Below are positions 1 through 10,400 of a stretch of 64,000 bases of DNA, piece by piece. Within the stretch, counting starts at the first letter, position 1, and each line of letters starts with the position of its first letter. Made by a program: the position numbers and the translations under genes. The notes beneath the pieces are model-generated. The model had not been told where the DNA came from. It ran no database searches and saw only the letters and a program-made list of their open reading frames with translations. Source of the DNA: an uncultured Aquimarina sp. (lineage in GTDB: Bacteria; Bacteroidota; Bacteroidia; Flavobacteriales; Flavobacteriaceae); assembly GCA_947501475.1 (NCBI GenBank), contig CANMWA010000001.1, positions 496,001 through 560,000 on the forward strand. The letters run 5' to 3'.

Positions 1-45
1 CTAAATCAATATAATTTTGCATGTCTTTTTCACTCGTTGGTTACG

Positions 46-170
46 GTCTTGTATATGAAACGTTGGACAGGTGATAAGCTATACATTTCGGGTTGGTGAC
101 TTTGCGAATAGACAAAGACTTTCCGATTAAGCCCAAAAAGATCTATGTTTTCTTATACCCTGTTAGCATT
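46..170. repeat. Long imperfect palindrome, copy 1 (short form)
   Basis: The left arm has TATATGAAACGT (52-63) and the right arm ATGTTTTCTTATA (145-157), which are near-complementary, and the unit ends in GTTAGCATT (162-170). The text resembles the copy at 4222-4421 (shared GACAGGTGATAAGC-like and TTTCGG-like tracts) but lacks its inner stem. GTTAGCATT is mirrored by AATGCTAAC at 1451-1459, so the neighbouring gene is bracketed by a perfect 9-nt inverted repeat. Seen directly; the function is unknown. Confidence 0.6.
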
Positions 171-189
171 TTGTTGTTTTTACTTAACA

Positions 190-1404
190 TTATTTTTTAA
201 TCTCTTTTAAGTATTGTTCAATTTTGCTTAACTCTTTTGTTTTTTGAGGGGCATTATACTTAGACCAAAATACAGCATTATATTCTTTGGATTGATTCTC
301 TAGGCTAACTCCAATATTCATGTTTTGTTTAAAAGGATACTGGTCAATGCTGTCTGTAATTATTTTATTTATAAAGAGCTCTTTTTTGGGATTTTTAGTA
401 AATAGTAATTTGCTAGGTTTTTTGGTGTCATAAATTTTCCAAGTGTCTTCCTCTTTTTGATATTTCAAGTACATTTTATTGTTATACTCTTGATATTCAA
501 AAATTACATTATAGTATACTTGCTCTTCACCATTTGTTAATCTTCTTTTCCAAGATTTTCCATTATGTGATGCTCGCGTAAGTTCTAATTTTACAAAAGC
601 AAAAGACTCTGTGTCTATATACAATATAGCTTTTTGAAAAGGTTCATCAGTTGCTTTTATTCTATATACATACTTATTATTATAAGGCAAAATATCCTCT
701 AATTCATATTTCCAACCATTTTTTCCAAGAATAGGCCCATAATCAAATCTAATAAAATCATCTTCTATCAAATCAATAATAGAGTTTTTTCTTTCCCATT
801 GCTCGTTCCAGGGATTTTTTTGCGCTATATAATTATTTCTTATTTCAACTAATTCTACTTCAGCTTCTATTTCTGAACTTGTTGACTGATTGTAAAATTT
901 AGCAGCACATTCAAGATATTCTACATATTTATCATCTTCTTTCTGTAAGTCTCGAACAAACCCCTCAAGAATATAAGGTTTGTTAGGATAGTTCTTATGA
1001 ATGTTTTTATATGCCTTTTTTACAATTTGTTTGGCGGTCAATCTTCTATTTTTAGTTGACATAATAACAACTTCATTCAAACCGGTTATCTTAGAGCTAA
1101 TTAATATTCTTTGATTTGGTATAAAATCGTTAACATTTTTTTCTATTGATTCATAGCCGATACTGGATATAGTTATTATATCATAACCATCTAATGATGA
1201 GAAATGAAAAATAAATTCGCCTTCTTCATTAGACACAGTTCCAACTCTTTGACCCTTTAGATAAACGGATGCAAATGGAATGGGTTCATTATTTTCTTTG
1301 TCTAAAATTTTTCCCGTAATAGTTTTTCTGTCATTTTGAGCATTGATAAAAAAGGAAGAAAATAATAGTATAGAAGAAATAATTATTTTAGTAGTCTTAT
1401 ACAT
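190..1404 (-). CDS. Secreted carboxypeptidase-regulatory-like domain protein
   Basis: A 404-residue exported protein. The ATG at 1404 is preferred over an upstream TTG because it begins directly with a signal peptide (MYKTTKIIISSILLFSSFF, ending INAQ). Residues of roughly 25-115 form a CarboxypepD_reg-like beta-sandwich (TGKILDKENNEPIPFASVYL, then GTVSNEEGEF), a domain that in Bacteroidota precedes outer-membrane or surface proteins. The rest (about 120-404) is beta-rich without a motif I can name, and may be a shortened relative of the DUF5686 group. It lacks a TonB plug, a sorting domain and a lipobox. The gene stands alone between palindrome copies 1 and 3, which suggests cassette-like acquisition. 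Function unknown. Confidence 0.7.
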   Translation of the reverse strand: MYKTTKIIISSILLFSSFFINAQNDRKTITGKILDKENNEPIPFASVYLKGQRVGTVSNEEGEFIFHFSSLDGYDIITISSIGYESIEKNVNDFIPNQRILISSKITGLNEVVIMSTKNRRLTAKQIVKKAYKNIHKNYPNKPYILEGFVRDLQKEDDKYVEYLECAAKFYNQSTSSEIEAEVELVEIRNNYIAQKNPWNEQWERKNSIIDLIEDDFIRFDYGPILGKNGWKYELEDILPYNNKYVYRIKATDEPFQKAILYIDTESFAFVKLELTRASHNGKSWKRRLTNGEEQVYYNVIFEYQEYNNKMYLKYQKEEDTWKIYDTKKPSKLLFTKNPKKELFINKIITDSIDQYPFKQNMNIGVSLENQSKEYNAVFWSKYNAPQKTKELSKIEQYLKEIKK

Positions 1405-1450
1405 AATCTGATGACGAATCAAAAATCATTTTGTTACTTCTTTTTTAATA

Positions 1451-1646
1451 AATGCTAACGGTTGGTATAAGAATAGTAAGGGATTAAAATACAGTTACTT
1501 TTCGGTTTATTACTTAGCCAAATTTACAATTTTATTGTTATTTTTCTTTTAACTGTCGAATTGTAAATTTGGTGGACATTGTTAATATTCAATAACTTTC
1601 GGTTTTGCACGAAACCTTTATTATTTTTATACTTTTTTGTACTACG
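1451..1646. repeat. Long imperfect palindrome, copy 3
   Basis: This copy fills most of the gap 1405-1754. An inner stem is perfect over 14 bp: CCAAATTTACAATT (1518-1531) with AATTGTAAATTTGG (1559-1572). Outer arms are TATAAGAATAGTAAGG near 1466 and CCTTTATTATTTTTATA near 1616. Flank AATGCTAAC (1451-1459) is the inverse of GTTAGCATT at 162. Phrases shared with copy 2 include TTTCGGnTT and TACTnAGCCAAAT. Such a structure could fold as a long single-strand hairpin. Confidence 0.6.
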
Positions 1647-1754
1647 TTTTTTGTTTTTCAATTTAGTTTCCACACATAGTTCAGTAGAGCCTATTAAGTT
1701 ATCATAATGTTTTATTTTAATATTATTAATGTCTTTTCTCTTAATTTTATATGC

Positions 1755-2942
1755 TTAATCTAATTTTCTACTAGGTTCTAACTGATATATAGAGCCAATT
1801 TTAATTGGCTCTATAACAATATTTTTCCCATCTCTTTTGATTTTATTTATAACAGTTAAGTTCATCTTTTTGGCTTCTTGGTTTCTATTGATCGGATTAT
1901 TATATAACATAACATCTGTTAGGCTGGTTAAATTATATAATGGCCAAAGGTTGGTCACCTTATTATTATCTAGAGTGAGCCAACGTAAATTCTTGCTGTG
2001 GGATAAGTCTACTATTGATTCTATTCGATTTCCAGAAATAAATAACTTTTTTATTTTTTTAAGCGATCTTAAGGTGTTGATATTTAATATGTTATTATCT
2101 CTTAGGTCTAGCCATTCTATTGATTCCATTTCTTTCAAAAAACCAATGCTTTCTATGTTATTTTTTCTTAAAACTAATACACCAATTTTTTTTAAATTTG
2201 AAATAGGACTAAAATCCGTGATTTTTGTATCCATTAAATTCAACTGAACCAAATTAGCAAGATGTTTAAGAATATTAACTTGAGCTATTGGGTTTTTCTC
2301 TAAGATAAGAACTTCTAATTCACTTAAATTACCTAAACTTTGAATCGTTTCTACTCTATTGTCTGGAATCCAAATCCCTTTTAGTTTTGTCAACTTTTTT
2401 AGCGGGCTAATATCTTTTAAAGTATTGAAAGCCATATTAAAATGAGTAAGATGTTTCCAGTGACGAGCAACTGAAATATCACTTATTGTATTAAAATTAG
2501 CCGTAATGTGTTTAATTTTCTTGAGCTTATTCAATGAAGAGAGATCTGTTATTTTATTTCTATCGATAGAAAGTGATTCGATATTTTCTAGAAGTTGAAT
2601 TGGAGTTAAATCTGTTATTTTATTTCCATTCAAACTTAAACTAGTTAATTTGTAAAGTTTTGAGAGTGGGCTTAAATCATTAATTTTATTATTGTCCAAC
2701 CTTAAGCTTTCAAGGTTTTTAGCGCTTTCTAATCCTTCTAAGTTTGTGATACCTCTATTTGCCAATGATAAACGGGTTAAAGATTCTAAATCGGAAATAT
2801 GAAATTCTCCAGTGGGTTTGTCAAGGTAATTTCGTATTGCCTGTTCCAGATAAAAATCAGGTATTTTAATTATTTCATTACTTTGCCCAAGCACAGTATT
2901 AAAAAAGAAAAGAAAGCAAAATATCGTTTTAAAGAGCTTCAT
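1755..2942 (-). CDS. Secreted leucine-rich-repeat protein (internalin/SDS22-like)
   Basis: A 395-residue exported protein with signal peptide MKLFKTIFCFLFFFNTVLGQ. From about residue 55 to 375 there are around fourteen 20-23-residue leucine-rich repeats of the SDS22/internalin type (NKITDLSPLSKL, NKITDLTPIQLL and similar). Such solenoids bind proteins or glycans at the surface. There is no LPxTG, T9SS sorting domain or lipobox, so it is probably periplasmic or released. The gene ends in a short basic tail. It lies 91 nt downstream of a membrane AraC regulator on the same strand, and both sit between palindrome copies 3 and 2, so they may form one mobile pair. The target is not deducible. Confidence 0.75.
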   Translation of the reverse strand: MKLFKTIFCFLFFFNTVLGQSNEIIKIPDFYLEQAIRNYLDKPTGEFHISDLESLTRLSLANRGITNLEGLESAKNLESLRLDNNKINDLSPLSKLYKLTSLSLNGNKITDLTPIQLLENIESLSIDRNKITDLSSLNKLKKIKHITANFNTISDISVARHWKHLTHFNMAFNTLKDISPLKKLTKLKGIWIPDNRVETIQSLGNLSELEVLILEKNPIAQVNILKHLANLVQLNLMDTKITDFSPISNLKKIGVLVLRKNNIESIGFLKEMESIEWLDLRDNNILNINTLRSLKKIKKLFISGNRIESIVDLSHSKNLRWLTLDNNKVTNLWPLYNLTSLTDVMLYNNPINRNQEAKKMNLTVINKIKRDGKNIVIEPIKIGSIYQLEPSRKLD

Positions 2943-3033
2943 ATTTAAGTTATTTAAGTCTCAAATATGATTAAATTTCCTTCTCTTTAGGTATATCTTA
3001 CCACCATTTAAGTTTCAAAATAACATTTGAAAC

Positions 3034-4158
3034 TTATTTTTTAAGTTCCAATCCTTGTAGGTACTTATTTGGGGTTTGCAATGTGATTTTCTTGAATGCA
3101 CGGTAAAATGTAGTTTTTGACTTGAAACCTGCATTTTCTGAAATAGCTTGTAAAGTAAGATGGGAAGCTGTTCTTGATTTCAGAACATGTTGTACTTCCA
3201 AAACTCTATATTTGTTCACAAAATCGTTAAATGTAGTGCCAAGTTCATTGTTTAGCAGGTCAGACACTCTAGCTTGGTTTGTACCCAATTGTGATGCAAA
3301 TTCTCTTAAAGTCAAGTCCTTGTCTAAATATAATTTGTCACGCTCCATTTTCGCGAAGATTTTCGATATGATTCCATCTTTTGTTTCCGAATTTTGTAGT
3401 CCACTCTTAAATTTAAAAGAAGAATATGAATTATAAGCCACGAATGAAATACCATAAAGCACAATGGCATTGTAGATTTTTACAATTATAGTAAAAGAAA
3501 CACCAAGCCACTCGTCCAAAGGACTACCGCTCCAATAGCCATAAATTTTCCCTAAAATTATCGAAGTAATTTCAAGAAAAATACCGATTGATAACAGTAT
3601 TAATAAGACTTTTATCCAATTAGTGAATTTCAATTGCCTTTTATTTAACCCTCTTTCCGTAGCAATTCGAATTTCCTTAAGACAGAAGTAGACATATCCT
3701 ATGCCGAAAATAAGTAGCAGAATGTCGTGAACTATCTGCACAAGAAAATATCCTAAACCTTCAGCCCATACTCCTTTTAAATCAACACTTAGAAATAAAG
3801 TACCTATCCAAATTAAAAAAAAATAACTCCAAAAAATTAGTGGCAAAAGTAACTGAAAACTAATCTCTATTTTGGTTGGAAGAGTTTTTGAAAAAACTGA
3901 TTTGACATAGAGATAAAGTAAAGGGAATATAAAAAGAACAAGATGTAAAGGTAGAAATCTTAAAAAATCATATTTCATTACCACATGGCTATTTCCTAAA
4001 AAAGGAGGTAATAGCGAAGCGAAAAGAACAAATAATACTGCCAACAAAAATACATTCTGAGAGGAACGCCAATCTTTATTTTTAATTATAAGAATAATAG
4101 TTATAAGGCATTGTAATATTCCAAATAAAAACAGAACATTTGCGAAATTAAAGATCAT
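3034..4158 (-). CDS. Seven-TM-type membrane AraC-family transcription regulator
   Basis: A 374-residue protein. Residues 1-235 contain about seven hydrophobic helices (FANVLFLFGILQCLITIILI first), and residues of about 270-374 are an AraC/XylS DNA-binding domain with two helix-turn-helices (LTLREFASQLGTNQARVSDL and LTLQAISENAGFKSKTTFYR). This membrane-sensor layout is common in Flavobacteriia, where it couples an envelope or small-molecule signal directly to DNA binding. No ligand can be inferred. The gene directly precedes the LRR gene on the same strand, which is its likeliest target or partner. Confidence 0.85.
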   Translation of the reverse strand: MIFNFANVLFLFGILQCLITIILIIKNKDWRSSQNVFLLAVLFVLFASLLPPFLGNSHVVMKYDFLRFLPLHLVLFIFPLLYLYVKSVFSKTLPTKIEISFQLLLPLIFWSYFFLIWIGTLFLSVDLKGVWAEGLGYFLVQIVHDILLLIFGIGYVYFCLKEIRIATERGLNKRQLKFTNWIKVLLILLSIGIFLEITSIILGKIYGYWSGSPLDEWLGVSFTIIVKIYNAIVLYGISFVAYNSYSSFKFKSGLQNSETKDGIISKIFAKMERDKLYLDKDLTLREFASQLGTNQARVSDLLNNELGTTFNDFVNKYRVLEVQHVLKSRTASHLTLQAISENAGFKSKTTFYRAFKKITLQTPNKYLQGLELKK

Positions 4159-4221
4159 GTGAGGTTATTTCGTTATAAATATTTTGGATTTTCAATTTTG
4201 TCACAGATTGGTTTTTCAAAT

Positions 4222-4421
4222 GTTGTACTACGTCTCGTATAAGAAACGTAGGGCAGGTGATAAGCGATACGTTTCGGATTGGTACTAAGCCAAATATAAA
4301 TATTTTGCTTTTATCTTTTTTCTAGTAAACTCCAAATTTTATATTTGGCGACTTTACAAATAAACACAGACCTTTCGGTTAAGCTCAAAAGCCCTATGTT
4401 TTCTTATACATTGTTACCATT
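4222..4421. repeat. Long imperfect palindrome, copy 2 (full form)
   Basis: The outer arms TATAAGAAACGTAGGGC (4238-4254) and GCCCTATGTTTTCTTATA (4391-4408) pair with few mismatches. A perfect inner stem is GCCAAATATAAA (4289-4300) with TTTATATTTGGC (4338-4349). The right edge GTTACCATT (4413-4421) supplies the stop codon of the neighbouring acetyltransferase, and AATGGTAAC at 5069-5077, just upstream of that gene's start, is its exact inverse. So the gene is again bracketed by a 9-nt inverted repeat. Confidence 0.65.
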
Positions 4422-5037
4422 TCGTTATTTTCTCGGAGTATTTTGTCAATTTATTTTTCAGATCACTTTTAACATTTTCAAACCACTCATCTTTTAAAAT
4501 ACTCAAAAAAATAGCATCAATTCTATTTCCATAATTGTCAAGGCAGTAATTCCTAAAAACTCCCTCAACTTTGCAACCTATGCTTTTCATAGCATTTATA
4601 CTTCTTTCGTTTAGGTTACTCGCTGCGAATCCTACTCGTTCCACTCCAATTTTCTCAAAAGCAAATTCTAACATTAAATATTTACAATTTTTATTTGTTC
4701 CATCTCCGTGCGTTTGTTTCCCGTACCAAGTATACCCCAAGTCAACTGTATTATTTAGTGTTTTGAATGCATAAAATCTAGTACTACCCACAAATTTATT
4801 TTTTCGCTTATCAAATACTATGAAAGGATATTCCTTTTCCTCTTTGCGTTGTTGAACGGCATTAGCGATATATTTTTCAAGATTTTTTTCACCATTCGCT
4901 CCTCCAGAGTTAAATCGCCACAATTCAGGTTCATTTGTTGAGTATTCTAATAAATGTTCAAAATCAGATATTTCTAGAGGTCTTAACTTGACTAAATCAT
5001 TTTCTAATATGTAATTCTCTTCGAAGTCAATTTGCAT
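4414..5037 (-). CDS. GNAT-family N-acetyltransferase (RimJ/RimL type)
   Basis: A 207-residue acetyltransferase that would move an acetyl group from acetyl-CoA to an amine, possibly a ribosomal protein N-terminus or small molecule. The start MQIDFEENYILENDLVKLRP at 5037 is chosen because the GNAT_3 fold begins here; longer versions add an unconserved tail. Visible family features are LRPLEISDFEHLLEY, LGYTWYGKQTHGDGTNKNCK (acetyl-CoA region) and NLNERSINAMKSIGCKVEG near the C terminus. The stop codon lies inside the palindrome edge at 4414-4416, and matching 9-nt inverted repeats bracket the gene, so it behaves like a cassette. The substrate is unknown. Confidence 0.85.
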   Translation of the reverse strand: MQIDFEENYILENDLVKLRPLEISDFEHLLEYSTNEPELWRFNSGGANGEKNLEKYIANAVQQRKEEKEYPFIVFDKRKNKFVGSTRFYAFKTLNNTVDLGYTWYGKQTHGDGTNKNCKYLMLEFAFEKIGVERVGFAASNLNERSINAMKSIGCKVEGVFRNYCLDNYGNRIDAIFLSILKDEWFENVKSDLKNKLTKYSEKITKW

Positions 5038-5266
5038 TTTCAAAATTTTAAAGAGTTTTTTACTAATGAATGGTAACAACTGAATATGTGTATTTGTGCA
5101 CATAGTACCGTTTGTAAGCGTTTATAATTATTTGTAAACGTATGCTGAACGTTTATTTCTAAATACAAAGAGACGATATGAATTTACCATAAGTGAAGTA
5201 GGGGTAAGGTGAAAATAGCACTTTATTTTAACATCACCATGAGTTACTCTAATTTTTGGTTTCTGG

Positions 5267-6784
5267 CTATTGTATAAAATACATACTGGCAATCTTACCG
5301 TTTATGACTTCGTAGATAGCTACAGCACCAAAACTATCACCATTGGCGGTTACAAATTCTTCGTCTATAACGATATTGCCAATTACCATACGTTTTTTGA
5401 TCTCGCTATGTAAATCGGGTGTTGTGAAAAAACCAGTAAACATCGCGCGTAATTTTTCTTGCCCCTCAAAAGTCTGAGTATTAGGGTAGTCAAAGGCCTT
5501 GATATCCTCTGTAAACGTTTTTGCAAAGGCATCTATATCTTTGGCGTTATAGGCTTCTAATTGCTCTTGTACAACAGCCTCTACACCAGGAATACTTTCT
5601 TTCTCAAAAAGAAAAGTCATGCTGGTAATTTTACCATTCTCTACTTCATAAATAGCTACCTGGCGTTTATTTTTTCCGTTGTCTGTGGCCAGTTCTTCAT
5701 CAATAACTTTATTGCCCATAACCATACGTTTTACCATCTTTACTTGGGATTTATTGTTGGCTAGGTATTGTTTGTAATTGGCTTTTAGGGTTTCATTACC
5801 TGTATACAAAGTATCACCAGGAAAATTGCGTACCACTACATCTTTTGCATAACAAGAAGCAAAGCCTTCTAGATCGACTTTATTAAAGGTATCTACCTGT
5901 TTTTGAACAATAACCGCAGGCGATTCTTCCGAAACAATGGCTAGATGCTTACCATCTTCGCTTACAGCGATTCTTGATATTTGGTTGATCTCATCTTCTT
6001 CAAAACGATGTAACACACTAAAATCTTTATCTGTTTTAGGATTAAATTTTGCAATAAGCTTACCTGCTCCCATAATTATAGTGCCATCGGCCAACCAATA
6101 TATATCCTCGATTTTAAGAGGCAGTGATCTTATTGCTGCGGTAGCCCCAGTAACAGGGTGTACAGATTTTATGACCCAAGTACCCTTCTCTTTACTAATA
6201 AAACTTACCAAATCAGAATTTGGGATGTTATGTAATGAGCGGCCTACATTTTTTTGTAGAGTAGTATTGGTATTATCTTTTAGATTAGAGACTACCAAAT
6301 CCATTCTATCATCTACTAACACAGATGAAACCAGCATATGCTCATTATACCAAACGTGATACCCAACTTTTTGATCTTTTAGCAGCACTTTTGATGTTGC
6401 GGTCTTCGCATTATATGCATACAAACGTTGTAATCCTGTAGTATCTAATCGGATCGCAGAAATCGCTTCTTTACCGGGTATTTTTAAAGGAGAATATTCA
6501 CTACCAGAGGTTGTATTGGTAAAATACGTAGTGGTTGCATCGGGTATGTTGTACCATGCAATATCAGTTTGACCATTTCTGGTAGCAGCGTAGATTATAG
6601 TATTGTTATTATAAAACGATGGTTGGTTGTTATAGCCTTTGTTATTTGAAATATTCTTTAGGTTTTCTAGTTGGATTTTCCCGTCTTTGTTGGTGACATC
6701 AAGAAGGTATACATTGGTATTAGCTTGTGCAGATAGTGAGGTGTTGATTGTAAGAAACACCAGGAGGAAAAGTAGTTTTTTCAT
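5267..6784 (-). CDS. Exported TolB-like propeller protein with two C-terminal NTF2-like (SnoaL) domains
   Basis: A 505-residue protein. The start at 6784 is chosen because it begins a signal peptide (MKKLLFLLVFLTINTSLSAQ). Residues of about 25-285 resemble PD40/TolB beta-propeller blades (NGQTDIAWYNIP, KEKGTWVIKSVHP). Two tandem NTF2-like domains follow, at about 290-400 and 405-505, each with the same end pattern (KRMVMGNKVIDEELAT and KRMVIGNIVIDEEFVT). NTF2-like folds form cone-shaped pockets found in isomerases, hydrolases and carrier proteins. The duplication inside one protein and its fusion to a propeller are unusual. Monocistronic; function unknown. Confidence 0.75.
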   Translation of the reverse strand: MKKLLFLLVFLTINTSLSAQANTNVYLLDVTNKDGKIQLENLKNISNNKGYNNQPSFYNNNTIIYAATRNGQTDIAWYNIPDATTTYFTNTTSGSEYSPLKIPGKEAISAIRLDTTGLQRLYAYNAKTATSKVLLKDQKVGYHVWYNEHMLVSSVLVDDRMDLVVSNLKDNTNTTLQKNVGRSLHNIPNSDLVSFISKEKGTWVIKSVHPVTGATAAIRSLPLKIEDIYWLADGTIIMGAGKLIAKFNPKTDKDFSVLHRFEEDEINQISRIAVSEDGKHLAIVSEESPAVIVQKQVDTFNKVDLEGFASCYAKDVVVRNFPGDTLYTGNETLKANYKQYLANNKSQVKMVKRMVMGNKVIDEELATDNGKNKRQVAIYEVENGKITSMTFLFEKESIPGVEAVVQEQLEAYNAKDIDAFAKTFTEDIKAFDYPNTQTFEGQEKLRAMFTGFFTTPDLHSEIKKRMVIGNIVIDEEFVTANGDSFGAVAIYEVINGKIASMYFIQ

Positions 6785-6959
6785 TTGATAGTGGATTTGT
6801 GTGTTATACTTTTCTAATACAAAAAGCAATGAGAATTTATCACGATTTGTTGAAAAAGGATATTGTGAAAATAGTATTTTATTTTAATACCTCTATCAGG
6901 GCATTCTAATTTTGTGTCCCAAAGGGAATTAATGTTTAGCCAATGGTTTATAAATGGCC

Positions 6960-7298
6960 TTATTTAGGAGTGATATTCAATTTATCTAATTTGGACTGTC
7001 GCAAATACAAAAAGAACGGAAGCGTAAATGCAATTGCCGCCAAAAATGTTAAAGGGATCAATACCCACCAATATTTTATTTTTAATTTGATGGCTTCTGG
7101 AATATACCATACAAAAAATGTAATGACAACAACCAATAAATCGGCACTATATGATTTTGCCGGAAACGTGGTTTTGGTTTGTGCAATATAGTTTAAGATC
7201 GAAGTATCCTCGACCGTGAGATAAAACTGAATATTAAAATACCAGGTATAACATATACCCGCAATGGCCAATAGTAAGAATATATATTTACGTTTCAT
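6960..7298 (-). CDS. DUF2834-family small membrane protein
   Basis: A 112-residue protein with three hydrophobic segments: MKRKYIFLLLAIAGICYTWY, then around LLVVVITFFVWYIPEAI, then WWVLIPLTFLAAIAFTLPFF. The pattern, including the C-terminal PFFLYLRQSKL, matches what I know of DUF2834 proteins, which are inner-membrane proteins of unknown function. It starts with an ATG at 7298. It is a single gene, with an independent terminator upstream at 7389-7417 belonging to the subtilase gene. Confidence 0.75.
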   Translation of the reverse strand: MKRKYIFLLLAIAGICYTWYFNIQFYLTVEDTSILNYIAQTKTTFPAKSYSADLLVVVITFFVWYIPEAIKLKIKYWWVLIPLTFLAAIAFTLPFFLYLRQSKLDKLNITPK

Positions 7299-7388
7299 GT
7301 TGGATGGGTTTAAGTAATTTAATGAACATTTAAAGTTACACTAATTTGATTTTATAGTGTCATTTTTATTTTTCACTATAAAAACAAA

Positions 7389-7417
7389 AACCCCCGTAAC
7401 ACAATGTTACGGGGGTT
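7389..7417 (-). terminator. Rho-independent terminator of the subtilase gene
   Basis: A perfect 13-bp stem, AACCCCCGTAACA / TGTTACGGGGGTT with loop CAA, is followed on the minus strand by a T-rich run (7381-7388 reads AAAACAAA on plus). It begins 25 nt after the stop codon at 7442. Confidence 0.9.
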
Positions 7418-7441
7418 AAATAAAAACTTATTTATTATAGT

Positions 7442-10400
7442 TTATTGCTTAGCAAAGCGTACAGTACCTTCTGGAGTACTAATAAGGTATAGTCCTGCTT
7501 CTAGGTTTTGTACATTAATTTTATTTGTAAACGAACCTTTAGCTACTTGTCTCCCAGATACATCATAGATTTCATACCCTTTTGCTTCAACATTCTTTAC
7601 AGAAAGATATAAATCTGTAGAAGCTGGGTTAGGATAAGCGCTTAATTTAGTTTGCAATACTGGAGGTGCAGTAACATCAGCTGTAGCTGTAGTAGCAAAT
7701 GATGCTGTAGTACCACAAGCTCCAAGATTATTCCATCCTGTAGCAGTTCTTTCAAACAATGTTCCTTGATATACTACACGATCTCCAGCTTGATATGTTT
7801 GTGTATTACTCCATTGTGGTACACCAGCACATTGATCAACAGGTCCACCGCCATTTGTACTTGTTAAAGATACATTATCGATAGCCACATCTGCTTGCCA
7901 TGTAGAACCAGTAACTCTATTAAATCGCAACTGTACACCACCACCTACATATGCAGCTAGGTCAATGTCAGCATTTTGCCAAGAGTTACCTTTGTTACCA
8001 GTTTGACTCCAAATACTTGTCCAAGAAGCACCTTCATCTGTACTTGCTTCTACAGCAATGTTTCCCATATCGGTAGCACCAAACATGTGGTAATTAAATT
8101 TGAAACTAGCTTGTGCAATACTTGATAGATCAAAACAAGGTGATGTTAAAATTGCTTGTTTTGTTGGGTATCCAGTACCATTTACTGAAGCTTCAACAAA
8201 TATGTAATAGCTTCCCTGAGCAGCGCTAGAAGGTCCTGTTCCATTTGATGGCGTACTACCAGTATCTACTGTCCAGTTAATATCATCAGCAGTAGACTGA
8301 GTCCATGCTCCTAATGTGTTTTCAAATCCTTCATTGTAAGGGAATGAAGAGATACCTGAAGTACATCCAGTTCCACCACCACCAGTAGTTACATTAACAG
8401 TGTTACTTGCAGCAGATTCGTTTCCTGCAGCATCTTTTGCTCTTACATTAAATTGGTAAGCAGTATTCGCTGTTAATCCAGTTACATTAGCAGTAGTTGC
8501 AGTTACAGATCCAATGTTTGTACCACCTTGGTATACATCATATCCAGTTACGCCTACGTTATCTGTAGATGCTGTCCAGTTTAATGTTAAGGTTGTTTCA
8601 GTAACATTAGATGCAGCCAATGTTGTTGGAGCAGTAGGTGCTTGTGTATCTGCAGTTGCACCACCAATAGTTACTGTATAATCTTCAACTTCACCATAAT
8701 CAAATGATCCACAAGAAGAAGGAGTAGCATTGTATCGTAATATCACACGTAGTCTTGTGTTTCCATCTTTGGCACCTGTAGGTACAGTAAATGTACCACT
8801 TACAGGAGTCGTTTGTGTTGGTGCTTGAGTGAATAATTGCTCACCAGCATCAGTAAAGTCACCATCCTGGTTGTAATCGATCCATGCGCTATAGCCTTCG
8901 TTGTATTTTGTTCCTGTCCATGTTGGTGTAACTGTAATTGTATTAGAGCTACCTTTAGCCAAGCTAGTAGAAACAGATGTAAAATCTCCATATCCACCTG
9001 CACTTGCACCAGAAGCATTATCAATAGTACCTACTTGTACACGACTGATGTACTCGTCTGAAACATTTTGTCCGTTTGCGGCACAGTAAACCAATTGAAA
9101 TTCTGTAGTGCTAAATGTAGCTGTACTACTATATGCAGAGTTAGTACCATCAGAACACTTACTTCTTACTTGTACTTCATACGAAGTTAACTGAGTTAAT
9201 CCTGTAAGATCAGCAGAAGTTCCAGTTGCTGCTTGCGTAGTCCAAGAAGAAGTTCCTGCTACTCTATATCTTAGGTCATATGTAGCTCCTGCTACTGCAG
9301 TCCATCCAATAGTAGCACTATTAGATCCTACGTTTGATGAAGTAACACCTGTTGGTACAGTTGCATTACAAGCTACAGGAGTTCCTGTTAATCCTGTTAC
9401 GATTAGAGAGAAGTTTTGACTTCCTCCAGCTAAAGATCCTTTATTAGTAACTGTAATAGTATACGTTCCAGAAGCATTAGCAACATCAATTCTTTCATAT
9501 GGATCTACAGAGTTATCACCTGTACCATTTGTAGTAACACCAGTTAGTCTATAAGGGTTGTATGTAGTAGACCCTTTAGATACTCTAATATCTAAGTCAT
9601 TTACAAGAACAGCATTATTAGAGTTGGTTGCAGTTACTACAGTACCCGCTCTATCCGTCCAAGAAATAGAAGCCATTAATGGGTTACTACCATCAGAATC
9701 AACAGTGATCGTATAGGTTTGACCACTAGATAATGTTAATTCTTCTATTTTAGTTTCACTTCCTTCATTGGTGATTACTTCAGCTGCAGCTTTAGCATTT
9801 AATAATCCCCATCCATAAACGGCATCAGGTCCAGAAGGTCCTGCATCGTCTGCAGTATGTAAAGCCACACCTTTAAGTGTTGCAGCTCTCATAAAGTTTC
9901 CGTTTAGGTTGTTATAGTGTTGTTGCAATAATAAAAGAGATCCAGTTACATTTGGCGAAGCCATAGATGTACCTGTAATACTTTGGTATGCTGTATCACT
10001 GTTTTCATATGTAGAAAAAAGACCAGTACCGTTACCAGTAATATCAGGCTTGATTCTATAATCATCTGTTGGTCCTTCACTACTAGAGCTATTAATTGAT
10101 ACACTTACTAGAGTACCATTGTTACTAATATTAGCATCCTGTGCATTGGCAACAACCAAGTTGTTTTTTGAAGTAGAGTGCCCTGTTAATTTATCATAAG
10201 AAGAGTTACCATCTAATGGAGAAGCATTATAACTGTTTTGATTACCGTCGTTACCAGCAGCAACTACCATAAGATAGTAAGGAGCGTTATACATTACGTT
10301 ATCCCAATCACGAGAATCCTGAATATATGCTCCAAACCACTGATCAGGAACTGCATCACTTCTAAAACCATACGAGTGGTTAGAGAGTAGCATCCCGTTT

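Noticed and set aside
46..4421. Classical integron with attC sites
   Set aside because: The flanks do not match RYYYAAC/GTTRRRY and no integrase is seen; kept only as cassette-like repeats.
8837..9089. Plus-strand frames inside the subtilase gene
   Set aside because: They lie opposite clear GEVED and fibronectin domains on the minus strand.
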